A stretch of DNA of 64,000 nucleotides from Fibrobacter sp. (GTDB lineage Bacteria > Fibrobacterota > Fibrobacteria > Fibrobacterales > Fibrobacteraceae): NCBI GenBank assembly GCA_017503015.1, contig JAFVTX010000041.1:1-64000 (forward strand), in the 5' to 3' direction. Each line of letters opens with the position of its first letter. Position 1 is the stretch's first letter. The notes below the pieces were generated by a model that was not told the DNA's origin, did not search any database, and saw nothing but the letters and a program-made list of their open reading frames with translations. Shown here piece by piece: positions 9,300-19,047 of this stretch. Made by a program: the position numbers and the translations under genes.

Positions 9300-9890
9300 A
9301 TGAACAAAGAGGAACTTAAAGAAAAATACGGTAAGAAACGGGTGCCTCACGAATGGCGCGGGACGGACAAGTTCACCGCCCTGGTCACCACCTTCTTCGG
9401 CACGGGAATGAGCCCGAAGGCCCCTGGAACCATGGGCAGCCTCGCCGCAACGATTGTCGCCTACCCCATGGCCCTCTTGGCGAGTAGCCTATTTGGAGAC
9501 AGCATCGAACTCTCTCTGGGTCGTTTCTGCTGCGTCAACCTGTATTTTCTCATGGCTGCCCTCATCGTCTTTTTCGGAGCTATCCCGTTTGTGGACAAAG
9601 CCATGCGGGACACGGGCACCGAAGACCCTGGCTGGATTGTGATTGACGAGGTGTGCGGAATCTTCATGGCACTCTCCTTTGTGACGTCGGGGGCCATCAT
9701 GGCATACCCCTGGATTTTGGCTATCGCCTTTGGACTTTTCCGCTTTTTTGACATCTTGAAGCCCCTTGGAATACACCGTTTCGAGAAATTCCCCGGAGCA
9801 TGGGGTGTCATGGCAGACGACCTGCTGGGCGGTATCTATGCAGGAATTTTACTAGGAGGGGGCTCATGGTTCGTCTCTTCTTATTATTGA
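9300..9890 (+). CDS. pgpA: Phosphatidylglycerophosphatase A family protein
   Basis: The 196-residue membrane protein matches PgpA, which removes the phosphate from phosphatidylglycerophosphate to give phosphatidylglycerol. Family signatures are FFGTGMSPKAPGTMGS (about 33-48) near the N-terminus and the acidic DPGWIVIDEV segment near residue 110. Several hydrophobic stretches follow. GAGG lies 4 bases before the ATG, and a TATAAT-like box is at 9258-9263. Its last 25 bp overlap the start of the GH5-GT2 gene, whose ribosome binding site (AGGAGGGGG at 9854-9862) lies inside pgpA, so translation of the two is likely coupled. Confidence 0.88.
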   Translation: MNKEELKEKYGKKRVPHEWRGTDKFTALVTTFFGTGMSPKAPGTMGSLAATIVAYPMALLASSLFGDSIELSLGRFCCVNLYFLMAALIVFFGAIPFVDKAMRDTGTEDPGWIVIDEVCGIFMALSFVTSGAIMAYPWILAIAFGLFRFFDILKPLGIHRFEKFPGAWGVMADDLLGGIYAGILLGGGSWFVSSYY

Positions 9891-12800
9891 TTTTTGCCTT
9901 TGTCACTTTTGCTAATGCAGAAGTGATAAACGCAAGGCCTTCTGTCAACGGCAAGCTCCACGTTCAAGGCACAGACCTTTTTGACGAGCAAGGTAATCAG
10001 GTGGTTCTGAAAGGGGCAAGCACCCACGGCCTTACCTGGTTTCCGCAGTTCGTGAACAACGGGCTTTTCAAGCAGCTCAGCCGTGAATGGAACACCAACC
10101 TGATACGCCTCGCCATGTATTCCGACGACTACGTGAATGGCGACCGAAAGAAAAATCTAGAGGTGCTCCGCAAGGGTGTACAGTACGCTATCGAAAACGA
10201 CATGTACGTGATGGTGGACTGGCATATTCTCACCGACAACAACCCAAACCAGAACCTGGCCGAAGCCATCAACTTCTTCAACATGATGGCCAAGGAATAC
10301 GCCGACGTTCCCAACGTGATTTTTGAAATCTGTAACGAGCCCAATGGTGACTGCACCTGGGAAGACATCAAGGAATACGCGAACATCATCATCCCTGTGA
10401 TACGCAGACATAAGCCCGACGCCCTGATTCTCATCGGCACACCCAACTTTGACCGAGAAATTCAGGAACCTGCGAAAGACCCGGTGGACTTTGAGAACGT
10501 GATGTATTCCTTCCACTTCTACGCCACCTCCCACAAGGGTGAATCCCTTGCAAAGCTCAAAGAAGTCGTAGGTGGCGGCACCCCCATCTTCATTACCGAA
10601 AGCGGGTTCTGCGAGGCCAGTGGCGATGGAAAGATCGACCTGGAAAGCGTCAAGCAATGGTATGCCACCCTGGATTCCCTGCACCTGAGCTATACCGTCT
10701 GGAGCATGTCCAACAAGGAAGAGGAATCCGCCATGGTCCTCTCCGACTCACGGGCGGTGGAATACCTTACCGAAGAAGACCTGAGCCTTTCTGGACTTTA
10801 CGCCCGGGCTCTTTTCCAGGGCAAGGACCTGAACCAGATTCCGCTTATCTACGAGCCCATCTCCAACTTCAAGATTCTCGCTCGTACAAAGCCCTACCTA
10901 GTATGGGGAATTTTCGCCATACCCGTCTTTATCGTAATCCTTCTCGTTTTCCTCATCCAGAAAATCAGGAAGCGTTTCCGCTACAACAGAATCCGCACCT
11001 ACGACGACCTTCTTAAATTCAGCAAGAACGAAAGCGCGAAAAAATTCAATTCAAAGCCGGCAAAGCAGTTCCTTGGCGACCTGTTCCTTTTCTTGAGTAC
11101 GTTCTGCACGTTAATTTATCTCTGCTGGCGCTTTACATGTTCCATTCCGTATGCCTACGGATGGGTCGCCATCATCGGAAGCTGCATCCTACTCGCCATA
11201 GAAGTCCTCGGTTTTATCGAATCGCTCATACACTACAGCGGAATGCTCAAGCTGCGGGAACATCCCCTGCCAGAAATTGCCGACACGGACTACCCCGACG
11301 TAGATATTTTCATTTCTACATACAACGAACCCCCGGAACTTTTGCGCAAGACCATCATCGGCTGCAAGCACATGGACTACCCCGACCGCTCCAAGGTGCA
11401 TATCTATCTTTGCGACGACAACCGCCGTAACGAAATGCGGGGGCTTGCCGAAGAACTGGGCGTAAACTACTTCGACCGCCCGAATAACGAGGGCGCGAAG
11501 GCGGGTAACCTGAACGCGGCACTCGCCCGGACGAGTTCACCCTACGTAGTAACATTTGATGCCGACATGATTCCGCAGAGGAAGTTCCTGCTCAGGACTA
11601 TCCCCTATTTTGTGGATGCCGAGCGTATCAACGCAAGCCTCCCCGAAGAAAAACGCCGCCCCCTCGGGTTTATCCAGACACCGCAAAGTTTCTACACGCC
11701 CGACGTATTCCAGCACAACCTCTATGCCGAAAGAAAGGTCCCCAACGAGCAGGACTATTTCTACTGTGTCATCGAGGCGGCCAAGACCTCGACAAACAGC
11801 GTAATTTACGGCGGTTCCAACACGATTATCTCCCGCAAGGCCCTGGAAGATATCGGCGGGTTCTACACGAAATCCATCACGGAGGACTTTGCGACAGGCA
11901 TGCTGATTGAATCGGCAGGCTACGTGAGCCTCGGCCTTTCGCAGCCGCTAGCCTCGGGTATCGCCCCTTCGACATTCAAGGAACACATCCAGCAACGCAC
12001 CCGCTGGGGCCGTGGCGTTATCGCCACCGCAAAGCAGCTCAAGTTCATGTTCAACCGCAAACTGGGCATCTCGCAGAAACTGAGCTACCTGAGTTCCGTG
12101 CTCTACTGGTTTTCCCCTATCAAGAACCTTGTCTATCTGTTTGCACCGCTCACCTTCGCCGTATTCTGCATCCCGGTTTTCAAGTGTACGCTTATCGACC
12201 TTGCCCTCTTCTGGCTCCCGATGCACCTGATGTCGATGTGGGCACTCCGCATCACGAGCCAAGGGAAGATTTCTGCCCGCTGGAGCGGTATCTACGAGAC
12301 ATCCGTCATGCCCTTCCTACTTATGCCGATAATCAAAGAGACTCTGGGCATTACCCTTTCAAAATTCAAGGTGACAACAAAAGACAAGCGCAATTTTCAC
12401 AACAAGGCCGACAAGAAGACCATCGCCCCGTTTGCTGTTTTGCTCGCCCTGACCGTCGCGGGCATCGTCCACATGAGTTATATGATTATCGCGCTCGGGT
12501 ATATCGAAATTCTCGCCGTGCTCTTCTGGCTTGTGCGCAACACCTACTACCTCACCATGTGCCTGTTCCTCGGGATGGGGCGCGATTCCGATGGAGAACC
12601 CGTGAAGGTCCTTGCTGCCGAAAGGGCGATGGTGAAAAAGCAGGACGGGCATGAAATCGAGGGTATTACCACGAAACTCACAGAACACGGCGTGGATATC
12701 TTTACCGACGAGCTGAATGTCCTGAACCTGGGCGAACCCATCGGCCTCACCCTATCGAAGAAGGTGTACACCCTGCAGGTTACGGGAACGGTGGTTGCCA

Positions 12801-12991
12801 TCCGGAATTCATGCAATCCTGCGATTCCGTGCGTTTACACCGTCGAAATTATGGACTTTGGCGGGCAAAAGGACGAATACATCCAGATGCTCTACGACCG
12901 CACGCCCACACTCCCCCAGAGACTCCAACTGAGTAACGGGCTTGTGGACAACCTGTGGAACAATATCGGCCACCGAATCGTGACCCGATAA
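9866..12991 (+). CDS. Fusion of GH5 endoglucanase and cellulose-synthase-like GT2, with C-terminal PilZ-like domain
   Basis: One uninterrupted 1041-residue frame contains a signal peptide (1-18), a GH5 barrel (about 24-325) with acid/base E158 (ICNEPN) and nucleophile E245 (FITESG), a membrane segment (344-364) followed by KIRKRFRYNR, two more segments (about 404-422, 432-452), and a GT2 domain with YLCDD (514-518), DAD (565-567), TED (672-674) and QRTRW (710-714). These four are the classic processive beta-glycan synthase motifs. More membrane segments and a beta-rich PilZ-like tail (about 925-1030) follow, but the RxxxR and D/NxSxxG motifs for c-di-GMP are not evident. The predicted topology puts GH5 in the periplasm and GT2 in the cytoplasm. 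The start at 9866 is set by a strong ribosome site. The product may be cellulose or another beta-glucan. No bcsB or bcsC is nearby. Confidence 0.88.
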   Translation: MVRLFLLLIFAFVTFANAEVINARPSVNGKLHVQGTDLFDEQGNQVVLKGASTHGLTWFPQFVNNGLFKQLSREWNTNLIRLAMYSDDYVNGDRKKNLEVLRKGVQYAIENDMYVMVDWHILTDNNPNQNLAEAINFFNMMAKEYADVPNVIFEICNEPNGDCTWEDIKEYANIIIPVIRRHKPDALILIGTPNFDREIQEPAKDPVDFENVMYSFHFYATSHKGESLAKLKEVVGGGTPIFITESGFCEASGDGKIDLESVKQWYATLDSLHLSYTVWSMSNKEEESAMVLSDSRAVEYLTEEDLSLSGLYARALFQGKDLNQIPLIYEPISNFKILARTKPYLVWGIFAIPVFIVILLVFLIQKIRKRFRYNRIRTYDDLLKFSKNESAKKFNSKPAKQFLGDLFLFLSTFCTLIYLCWRFTCSIPYAYGWVAIIGSCILLAIEVLGFIESLIHYSGMLKLREHPLPEIADTDYPDVDIFISTYNEPPELLRKTIIGCKHMDYPDRSKVHIYLCDDNRRNEMRGLAEELGVNYFDRPNNEGAKAGNLNAALARTSSPYVVTFDADMIPQRKFLLRTIPYFVDAERINASLPEEKRRPLGFIQTPQSFYTPDVFQHNLYAERKVPNEQDYFYCVIEAAKTSTNSVIYGGSNTIISRKALEDIGGFYTKSITEDFATGMLIESAGYVSLGLSQPLASGIAPSTFKEHIQQRTRWGRGVIATAKQLKFMFNRKLGISQKLSYLSSVLYWFSPIKNLVYLFAPLTFAVFCIPVFKCTLIDLALFWLPMHLMSMWALRITSQGKISARWSGIYETSVMPFLLMPIIKETLGITLSKFKVTTKDKRNFHNKADKKTIAPFAVLLALTVAGIVHMSYMIIALGYIEILAVLFWLVRNTYYLTMCLFLGMGRDSDGEPVKVLAAERAMVKKQDGHEIEGITTKLTEHGVDIFTDELNVLNLGEPIGLTLSKKVYTLQVTGTVVAIRNSCNPAIPCVYTVEIMDFGGQKDEYIQMLYDRTPTLPQRLQLSNGLVDNLWNNIGHRIVTR

Positions 12992-13027
12992 TATTTCTAT
13001 CTTTACGCCCGAAACAAACGGATACTA

Positions 13028-13071
13028 GATCCTTCGAATACGCATCTTCGATGTTTTGCTCAGGATGACAG
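13028..13071. repeat. Intergenic repeat fragment
   Basis: A short tract running from GATCCTTCG to CAGGATGACAG has reverse-complementary ends (GATCCT and AGGATGAC) and the same closing GATGAC(A) as the hairpin repeats elsewhere in the window. It lies between the fusion gene and acnA. Confidence 0.35.
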
Positions 13072-13089
13072 TTTAAGAAAGATACTAGG

Positions 13090-13124
13090 CCCTAAAACCT
13101 ATAACCTAAAACCTGAAGCCTGAA
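13090..13124. repeat. Five degenerate 7-nt units abutting the acnA start
   Basis: The units are CCCTAAA, ACCTATA, ACCTAAA, ACCTGAA and GCCTGAA. One base separates the last from the ATG of acnA, so the tract occupies the place where a ribosome binding site would be. On the other strand the units read as TTTAGGT-like. Confidence 0.6.
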
Positions 13125-13125
13125 T

Positions 13126-15399
13126 ATGCTTTTCAATTTCGACATGATCCAGGGCGTCTATGCCCGCATTCCCGCCCGCGTTGAAGCTGCCCGCAAGCAG
13201 CTCTCCCGTCCGCTCACCCTCGCCGAAAAGATTATCTACAGCCACCTGATCGATGGCGCCGAGAACAGGACTTACGAGCGCGGCAAGGATTTTGCCGAAT
13301 TCCACCCCGACCGCGTGGCCATGCAGGATGCAACCGCCCAGATGGCCCTTTTGCAGTTCACCACCGCCGGTAAGGCCCGCGTGGCAGTGCCCAGCTCCGT
13401 GCACTGCGACCACCTGATTATCGCCCGCGAAGGTGTCGAAAAGGATTTGCCCCGCGCCAAAGAAGAAAGCAAGGAAGTTTACGATTTCCTCCAGTCCGTG
13501 TCTGCCAAGTACGGCATTGACTGCTGGCTCCCGGGTGCAGGCATCATCCACCAGGTGGTGCTCGAAAACTACGCCTTCCCGGGCGGAATGATGATTGGTA
13601 CCGACTCCCACACCGTGAACGCTGGCGGCCTCGGCATGCTCGCGATTGGCGTGGGCGGTGCAGACGCCGTGGATGCCATGGTCGGCCTCCCGTGGGAACT
13701 CAAGTACCCGAAGATGATCGGCGTGAAGCTCACCGGCAAGCTCCAGGGCTTCGCTACCGCCAAGGACATCATCCTCAAGCTCGCAGGCATCCTCACCGTT
13801 AAGGGCGGCACCAACGCCATTATCGAATACTTCGGCGAAGGCGCACGCAGCCTCTCCGCAACAGGCAAGGCGACGATTGCCAACATGGGTGCCGAAGTAG
13901 GCGCAACATGCTCCACCTTCAGCTACGACGATTCCATGAGCCGCTACCTCAAGGTGACTGGCCGTGCCGACGTTGCCGCCGCCGCCGACAAGATTGCAGA
14001 ACACCTCAAGGCCGACCCCGAAGTCGAAGCAAATCCGGAAAAGTACTTTGACCGCGTTGTGGAAATCGACCTCAACACGCTCATTCCGCATTACAACGGC
14101 CCGTTCAGCCCGGACCGCGCTTTCGCCGTGACCGACATGGCAGAATCCCTCAAGGCCACCGAAACCAAGCCGGAATCTACGCCGGTCGTGAGCGCCGCCC
14201 TCATCGGTTCTTGCACGAACTCCAGCTACGAAGACCTCTACATGGCCGCGAACATGATCAAGCAGGCCCTCGCCAAGGGTCTTACCCCGAAGTGCCCGCT
14301 CCTCATCAACCCGGGTTCCGAACAAGTTCGCTACACTGCAGAACGCGATGGCCTCATCGACTTGTTCAAGCAGTTCGGTGCAACGATCATGACAAACGCT
14401 TGCGGTCCTTGCATTGGCCGCTGGGACCGCGCCGGTGCCGACAAGAAGGAACTCAACACCATCGTCCACAGTTTCAACCGCAACTTCGCAAAGCGCGCCG
14501 ACGGCAACCCGAACACGCACGCATTCGTCGCCTCCCCGCTCATGGCCGTGATTGCAGCGCTCAGCGGCGACATCCGCTTCAACCCGATGACCGACACTCT
14601 CGTGAACAGTGAGGGCAAGGCCGTGAAGCTCGACCCGCCGCAGCAGTGTGAACTCCCGCCGAAGGGTTTCGAAGTCAAGGACGCAGGCTACCAAGCCCCC
14701 GCCGAAGACGGTTCCAAGATTACCATTTCCATCAACCCCGAAAGCAAGCGTTTGCAGGCTCTCGCTCCGTTCGCCGCCTGGGACGGCAAGGACATCGTCG
14801 GCGCCCCGCTCCTCATCAAGGCGAAGGGCAAGTGCACCACCGACCACATCTCCATGGCCGGTCCGTGGCTCAACTACCGCGGTCACCTCGAAAACATTTC
14901 GAACAACATGCTCATCGGCGCCGTGAACGCCTTCAACGGCGAAACGAACAAGGTTCTCTGCCAGTGCGGTGAATACAAGGAAGTCCCCGAACTTGCGAAG
15001 ATTTACAAGGCCAAGGGCACGGGTTCCATCGTCATCGGTGACGAAAACTACGGTGAAGGCTCCAGCCGCGAACATGCCGCCATGGAACCGCGCTTCCTCG
15101 GCGTGAAGGCCGTGATTGTGAAGAGCTTCGCCCGCATCCACGAGACGAACCTCAAGAAGCAGGGCATGCTCGCCCTCACCTTCAAGAACGCCGCCGACTA
15201 CGACAAGATCCAGGAACAGGACGTATTCGACATCGTGGGCCTCACCAAGTTCGCCCCAGGTTCCGAGTTCACCCTCGTCGCCCACCACAAGGACGGCTCC
15301 GTCGATAACATCGCCCTCTGCCACACCTACAACGAACAGCAGTGGGCATGGTTCAAGGCGGGTTCCGCCCTCAACCTCATCCGCGCGAACAACAAGTAA
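13126..15399 (+). CDS. acn: Aconitate hydratase (mitochondrial-type aconitase)
   Basis: The 757-residue protein interconverts citrate and isocitrate in the TCA cycle. Its length and order (N-terminal three-domain core, linker near 530-550, C-terminal swivel domain) match the mitochondrial-type aconitase group. Visible signatures are [19 protein letters not shown] and CGPCIG, which supply the [4Fe-4S] cysteines, and [11 protein letters not shown] in the swivel domain. Codon choice is strongly biased towards C-ending codons, as expected for a highly expressed gene. No clear ribosome site precedes the ATG because a 7-nt array fills that position. yicC begins 4 bases after the stop. Confidence 0.96.
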   Translation: MLFNFDMIQGVYARIPARVEAARKQLSRPLTLAEKIIYSHLIDGAENRTYERGKDFAEFHPDRVAMQDATAQMALLQFTTAGKARVAVPSSVHCDHLIIAREGVEKDLPRAKEESKEVYDFLQSVSAKYGIDCWLPGAGIIHQVVLENYAFPGGMMIGTDSHTVNAGGLGMLAIGVGGADAVDAMVGLPWELKYPKMIGVKLTGKLQGFATAKDIILKLAGILTVKGGTNAIIEYFGEGARSLSATGKATIANMGAEVGATCSTFSYDDSMSRYLKVTGRADVAAAADKIAEHLKADPEVEANPEKYFDRVVEIDLNTLIPHYNGPFSPDRAFAVTDMAESLKATETKPESTPVVSAALIGSCTNSSYEDLYMAANMIKQALAKGLTPKCPLLINPGSEQVRYTAERDGLIDLFKQFGATIMTNACGPCIGRWDRAGADKKELNTIVHSFNRNFAKRADGNPNTHAFVASPLMAVIAALSGDIRFNPMTDTLVNSEGKAVKLDPPQQCELPPKGFEVKDAGYQAPAEDGSKITISINPESKRLQALAPFAAWDGKDIVGAPLLIKAKGKCTTDHISMAGPWLNYRGHLENISNNMLIGAVNAFNGETNKVLCQCGEYKEVPELAKIYKAKGTGSIVIGDENYGEGSSREHAAMEPRFLGVKAVIVKSFARIHETNLKKQGMLALTFKNAADYDKIQEQDVFDIVGLTKFAPGSEFTLVAHHKDGSVDNIALCHTYNEQQWAWFKAGSALNLIRANNK

Positions 15400-15403
15400 A
15401 AAA

Positions 15404-16285
15404 ATGTCCATCATTTCCATGACCGGGTTCGGCAAGAGCGAATCCACCCTGAACGGAACCACCTGCGTTATCGAAGTGCGCAGTGTGAACAGCCGTTTCC
15501 TTGAAATTTCCAGCAAAATCCCCAAGAACTTCGCCTACCTAGAAAACGACCTGAAGGCAATTATCAAGGACAAACTTACCCGTGGCTCGGTGAACCTGTC
15601 CATCACGCTCGGCGAAGGCGCCGTCGGGAACATCCCCGTGTGCTATAACGACGCCGCAGTCGCCAAGTTCGTAGAAATCACCAAGGCCATGCAGGCCAAG
15701 TACGGCATCGAAGGCGAAATCAAGTTGGAACACGTGCTGGCCATTCCCGAAGTGCTGCAGTTCACCGACGCCGGTGCCGACAACGAAGCCTGGGCCGCCC
15801 ACTTAAAAAGTGAACTCTCCAAGGCCCTGGACGGTGTCATCGCCATGCGGGAAAAAGAAGGGGCCAACCTGGCCGCCGACCTCACAAAGCGGGTCGCCCA
15901 TCTAGAAGACGTGCTCGCCAAAATCGAGGTGCTGGACCCCCAGCGCATCGAAACCTGGAAAGTCAAGTTCAAGGAGCGGGTGGACGCCCTGATGAAGGAC
16001 AGCGAAATCGACGACGTGCGACTGCTGCAAGAAGCCTGCATCATGGCGGACAAGCTGGACATCCACGAAGAGATTACCCGCTTCCACAGCCACAACAAGC
16101 TGTTCCTGGACGCCCTCAAGAAGGGCGGTGCGCAGGGAAAGAACCTCGGGTTTATCCTTCAGGAGATGGGCCGCGAAGCAAATACCCTTGGAACAAAATG
16201 CCAGAGCGCCGAAATCGCGGCCCTGGCCATCGAACTCAAGAACGAGATCGAGTGCATTAGGGAACAGAGCCTGAACATCGCATAA
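15404..16285 (+). CDS. yicC: YicC family endoribonuclease
   Basis: The 293-residue protein matches the YicC family across its length, from MSIISMTGFGKSES and EVRSVNSRFLEIS at the N-terminus to the C-terminal DUF1732 segment with LQEMGREANTLGTK. E. coli YicC is reported to take part in RNA turnover. The gene begins 4 bases after acnA and is probably co-transcribed with it. It is convergent with the antiporter gene. Confidence 0.92.
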   Translation: MSIISMTGFGKSESTLNGTTCVIEVRSVNSRFLEISSKIPKNFAYLENDLKAIIKDKLTRGSVNLSITLGEGAVGNIPVCYNDAAVAKFVEITKAMQAKYGIEGEIKLEHVLAIPEVLQFTDAGADNEAWAAHLKSELSKALDGVIAMREKEGANLAADLTKRVAHLEDVLAKIEVLDPQRIETWKVKFKERVDALMKDSEIDDVRLLQEACIMADKLDIHEEITRFHSHNKLFLDALKKGGAQGKNLGFILQEMGREANTLGTKCQSAEIAALAIELKNEIECIREQSLNIA

Positions 16286-16321
16286 GGCAAGCGACATAAG
16301 GTTCGAGCCGAGCGAGGAACG

Positions 16322-17491
16322 CTACAACAATTTTTTATAGGTCTTATCGATAGCGATAGCGCCAAGCGGAGCCGTAATCATAATGGAAAGTGCGGCTAGC
16401 GTCAGCACGTTGTTTCCGCAAGCAAGTCCATAAGAAAGAGGCACGCCGCCGATTGCCGCCTGAACCGTTGCCTTGGGCATATAGGCCAGCATACAGAAGA
16501 GCCGTTCCTTCTTGTTCAATACAGACCGAACCATGCAAGTCCAGACACCAAACATTCTGAAGAACATGGCCCCGAACACCACAAGAACAACACCTATCCC
16601 CGATGCGAGGGCGAATTTTACATCCAGGGCGCTGCCTACCAACACAAACAACACCACCTCGGCGGCCACCCAGAGTTTGGTGAATTTTTCCGAAAGCCTC
16701 TGGGCAAGCACCTGATGCCGCGCGAAGATACAGGCAGCAATGGCCACCACCGCAATCATGCTGGAAAAGGGCACCACTCCCGACAAGTCGTGTTCCAAAT
16801 CGTTCAGCAAAAAGGCAAAGCTCAGGATTATCATGACTTTTACCGTATCACGAATATGGAAACGCTTGAAAAACAAAACCAGCAAAAGTCCAAGAGCAAC
16901 ACCGACAGCTATGCCAAGCAATATGGCCACGGGAACCTGCGCAAAGCTTGCCGCCGAAACCGTATCTCCCTTCAACAGTGCCAAAAAAGCCGAAAACATC
17001 ACCAGCACATAGACATCATCCAAGGACGCCCCCGCCAAAAGCATCTGGGGAATTCCGTGTTCTACTCCCCTGCCCTCCGATTTCAGCTTCAGCATCCGGG
17101 GCACGACAACCGCCGGCGACACCGCAGCAATGGTGCTCCCCATCAGTGCAGCCTCCCAGTAAGTCACGCCCATAAATATTGGTGCAAGAATCACCACGCC
17201 AATCATTTCTGCTGTGGCCGGCACAAAACACATCATCAACGCGGGCCGTCCGATATTTTTGAAATCGTGAAGGCTCAGGGAAAGCCCTGCCCGGGTTAGG
17301 ATAATGACCAAAGCAAGTTCCCGCAGGTCCGGTGCAAAATCCAGAAATTTAGGCTGGAGCAAATCGAGACAATGAGGCCCGAGCAAGATACCCGTGATAA
17401 TCATCCCGAGAATGGCAGGCAGACGGAGCTTTACAAAAACAAACCCGAGGGCTAGCCCAACCAAGAAGATATAGGCTAAACTGGTCAGCAC
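16322..17491 (-). CDS. Cation:proton antiporter (CPA family)
   Basis: The 389-residue protein is almost entirely hydrophobic, with about 11-12 membrane segments, and matches the Na+/H+ exchanger domain (PF00999). Features include LRLPAILGMIITGILLGPH near the N-terminus and GASLDDVYVLVMFSAF, whose DD pair fits the ion-binding region of this family. The likely role is exchange of Na+ or K+ for protons at the inner membrane; ion preference cannot be told. The start is GTG at 17491, inside the last codons of the aminopeptidase gene (7-bp overlap), so it is the second gene of that operon. Confidence 0.88.
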   Translation of the reverse strand: MLTSLAYIFLVGLALGFVFVKLRLPAILGMIITGILLGPHCLDLLQPKFLDFAPDLRELALVIILTRAGLSLSLHDFKNIGRPALMMCFVPATAEMIGVVILAPIFMGVTYWEAALMGSTIAAVSPAVVVPRMLKLKSEGRGVEHGIPQMLLAGASLDDVYVLVMFSAFLALLKGDTVSAASFAQVPVAILLGIAVGVALGLLLVLFFKRFHIRDTVKVMIILSFAFLLNDLEHDLSGVVPFSSMIAVVAIAACIFARHQVLAQRLSEKFTKLWVAAEVVLFVLVGSALDVKFALASGIGVVLVVFGAMFFRMFGVWTCMVRSVLNKKERLFCMLAYMPKATVQAAIGGVPLSYGLACGNNVLTLAALSIMITAPLGAIAIDKTYKKLL

Positions 17492-18996
17492 CCGGCACTC
17501 ATCTCCCTGGCTAGTTCAATTAAAGTCTGTACACCGAATCCGGTGGCCCCGTATTCGGTGTATTTCCATTTCTTGGTCACAAAGGCGGTGCCCGCGATAT
17601 CCCAGTGGGCCCAGGCGGTATTTTCGGGAACGAATTCCTGCAAGAAGAGGGCGGCAGATATGGCACCTGCGTCGCTTCCGGTGTTCTTCAGGTCGGCGAA
17701 TTTGTCCTTGAGGGCGTCGGCGTATTCTTCTTCGAGAGGCATGCTCCAGAACTTTTCGCAGCAGGCTTCTCCGCAGTTGATGACCTTCAGGGCAAGGTCG
17801 TCGTCGTTGCTGAAAAATCCAGTTACCGCATAGCCCAGGGCTCGGACCATGGCACCGGTGAGGGTGGCAAGGTCCACGATGTGGGTGGCCCCAATCAGGC
17901 CCGCTTCGGCAAGTCCGTCGGAGAGGACCAGGCGGCCTTCGGCGTCGGTGTTGTCCACCATGACGGTCTTGCCGTTTTTCGCCTTGAAGATGTCGCCGGG
18001 CAGCACCGACCTGTTGCCGATGGCGTTTTCGGCCAGGCAGCACACGGCACTCACCTTGACGGGGAGTTTCAGGGTGGCAATGGCCTGGATGGCGGCCAGC
18101 GCGGTGGCTGCTCCGCTCATGTCGCTGATCATCTCGGGCATGGACTTGGCTGGCTTGAGGCAGAGTCCGCCGGTGTCGAAGGTAAGGCCCTTTCCGACAA
18201 TGACCAGGTGGTCGTGGGAGGTGCGGCCTTTTTTACCTGCGGATTTGCCTGCAGATTTGCCAGCCGCAAATTTCGTGCCGTCGTAGCTGAGGGTAATCAT
18301 GTGGGGCTCGTGGGAGCTGCCCTTGCCCACGGTCACATGGCCCATGAAGCCTTCTTTTTCCAGCTGTTTCATGTTCCGCACCTTGATGGAAAGGCCCGGC
18401 GTGTATTTGGCGATGGTCTTTGCATCTTCTACGAAGGCGGCAGGGTACAGGTCAGAGGCGCTGGTGTTGATCAGGTTTCGTGCCAGGGTGATGGCCTTCT
18501 GTTCCACGGCCACTTCTTCGGCAATCTTTTTGAATGCGGCGGCACGGTCGCCGGCCACGATTTCAAAAGTCACCTGGAAATTTTCTTTCTGCTTGCTCTT
18601 GTAGGCGTCGAACTTGTAATCGGCGTAATGGAGTCCGTGGAGTATGGCCTTGAACTGTTCGTCGGCGGCGTCGGCCAAGAACAGGCTCACGCAGGGCACC
18701 TGCCTTTTCATTGCCTTTTGGGCCAGGCGGTAGGCGGCCATGCGCAAGTGGTCAAGGGCGGAAAGTCCGCGCTCCTTGGCGGCATCCACAAAGAAGGTGT
18801 TGCATCCGTCGATTTCAAGGAATTCTAAATCTTCGAAGGGCCCATCCTTGATGCCCTTCAGCACGGATTCCACCTGGGATTCACCCTTGGCGGAAAGCAC
18901 TTTTGAAAATTGGATGGACTCTTTGACAAAGAAAAGGGCGTAGGCCTTGTTGTCGTTAACCTTGGCGGTTTCAGCAGCTATAATGTTCAATTTCAT
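17485..18996 (-). CDS. pepA: Leucyl aminopeptidase (M17 family)
   Basis: The 503-residue enzyme removes N-terminal residues from peptides in the cytoplasm. The catalytic domain has VGKGLTFDTGG (K269, D274), SDMSGAA (D292) and NTDAEGR (D351, E353, R355), which hold two metal ions in the M17 family. The start at 18996 gives a normal M17 N-terminus (MKLNIIAAE). The frame stays open for 783 bp further upstream, but that part lies opposite the barrel-protein gene. A short insert before the active site, AGKSAGKSAGKKG (245-257), comes from a tandem 12-bp repeat and is not typical. It diverges from the barrel-protein gene with 51 bp between starts. Confidence 0.93.
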   Translation of the reverse strand: MKLNIIAAETAKVNDNKAYALFFVKESIQFSKVLSAKGESQVESVLKGIKDGPFEDLEFLEIDGCNTFFVDAAKERGLSALDHLRMAAYRLAQKAMKRQVPCVSLFLADAADEQFKAILHGLHYADYKFDAYKSKQKENFQVTFEIVAGDRAAAFKKIAEEVAVEQKAITLARNLINTSASDLYPAAFVEDAKTIAKYTPGLSIKVRNMKQLEKEGFMGHVTVGKGSSHEPHMITLSYDGTKFAAGKSAGKSAGKKGRTSHDHLVIVGKGLTFDTGGLCLKPAKSMPEMISDMSGAATALAAIQAIATLKLPVKVSAVCCLAENAIGNRSVLPGDIFKAKNGKTVMVDNTDAEGRLVLSDGLAEAGLIGATHIVDLATLTGAMVRALGYAVTGFFSNDDDLALKVINCGEACCEKFWSMPLEEEYADALKDKFADLKNTGSDAGAISAALFLQEFVPENTAWAHWDIAGTAFVTKKWKYTEYGATGFGVQTLIELAREMSAGC

Positions 18997-19017
18997 GGCC
19001 CAAATGTAGAAAATTGC

Positions 19018-19023
19018 TATAAT
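19018..19023 (+). promoter_or_regulatory. Candidate -10 box for the barrel-protein gene
   Basis: TATAAT lies 24 bp before the ATG at 19048. No good -35 box is seen at the usual distance. Confidence 0.4.
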
Positions 19024-19047
19024 TAGAGTGTATAAATGGAGGATACT

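Noticed and set aside
13099-15525. Open frame of about 800 codons on the minus strand opposite aconitase
   Set aside because: The product is a low-complexity Val/Gly/His/Glu-rich sequence with no family signs. It arises from the strong third-position C bias of acnA read on the other strand. The same holds for the long opposite frames at 17605-18828, 28693-30258, 31310-32593 and 37011-38657.
16286-16321. Terminator between yicC and the antiporter gene
   Set aside because: The inverted GTTC/GAAC ends are only 4 bp and the inside does not pair well, so no convincing hairpin could be drawn.
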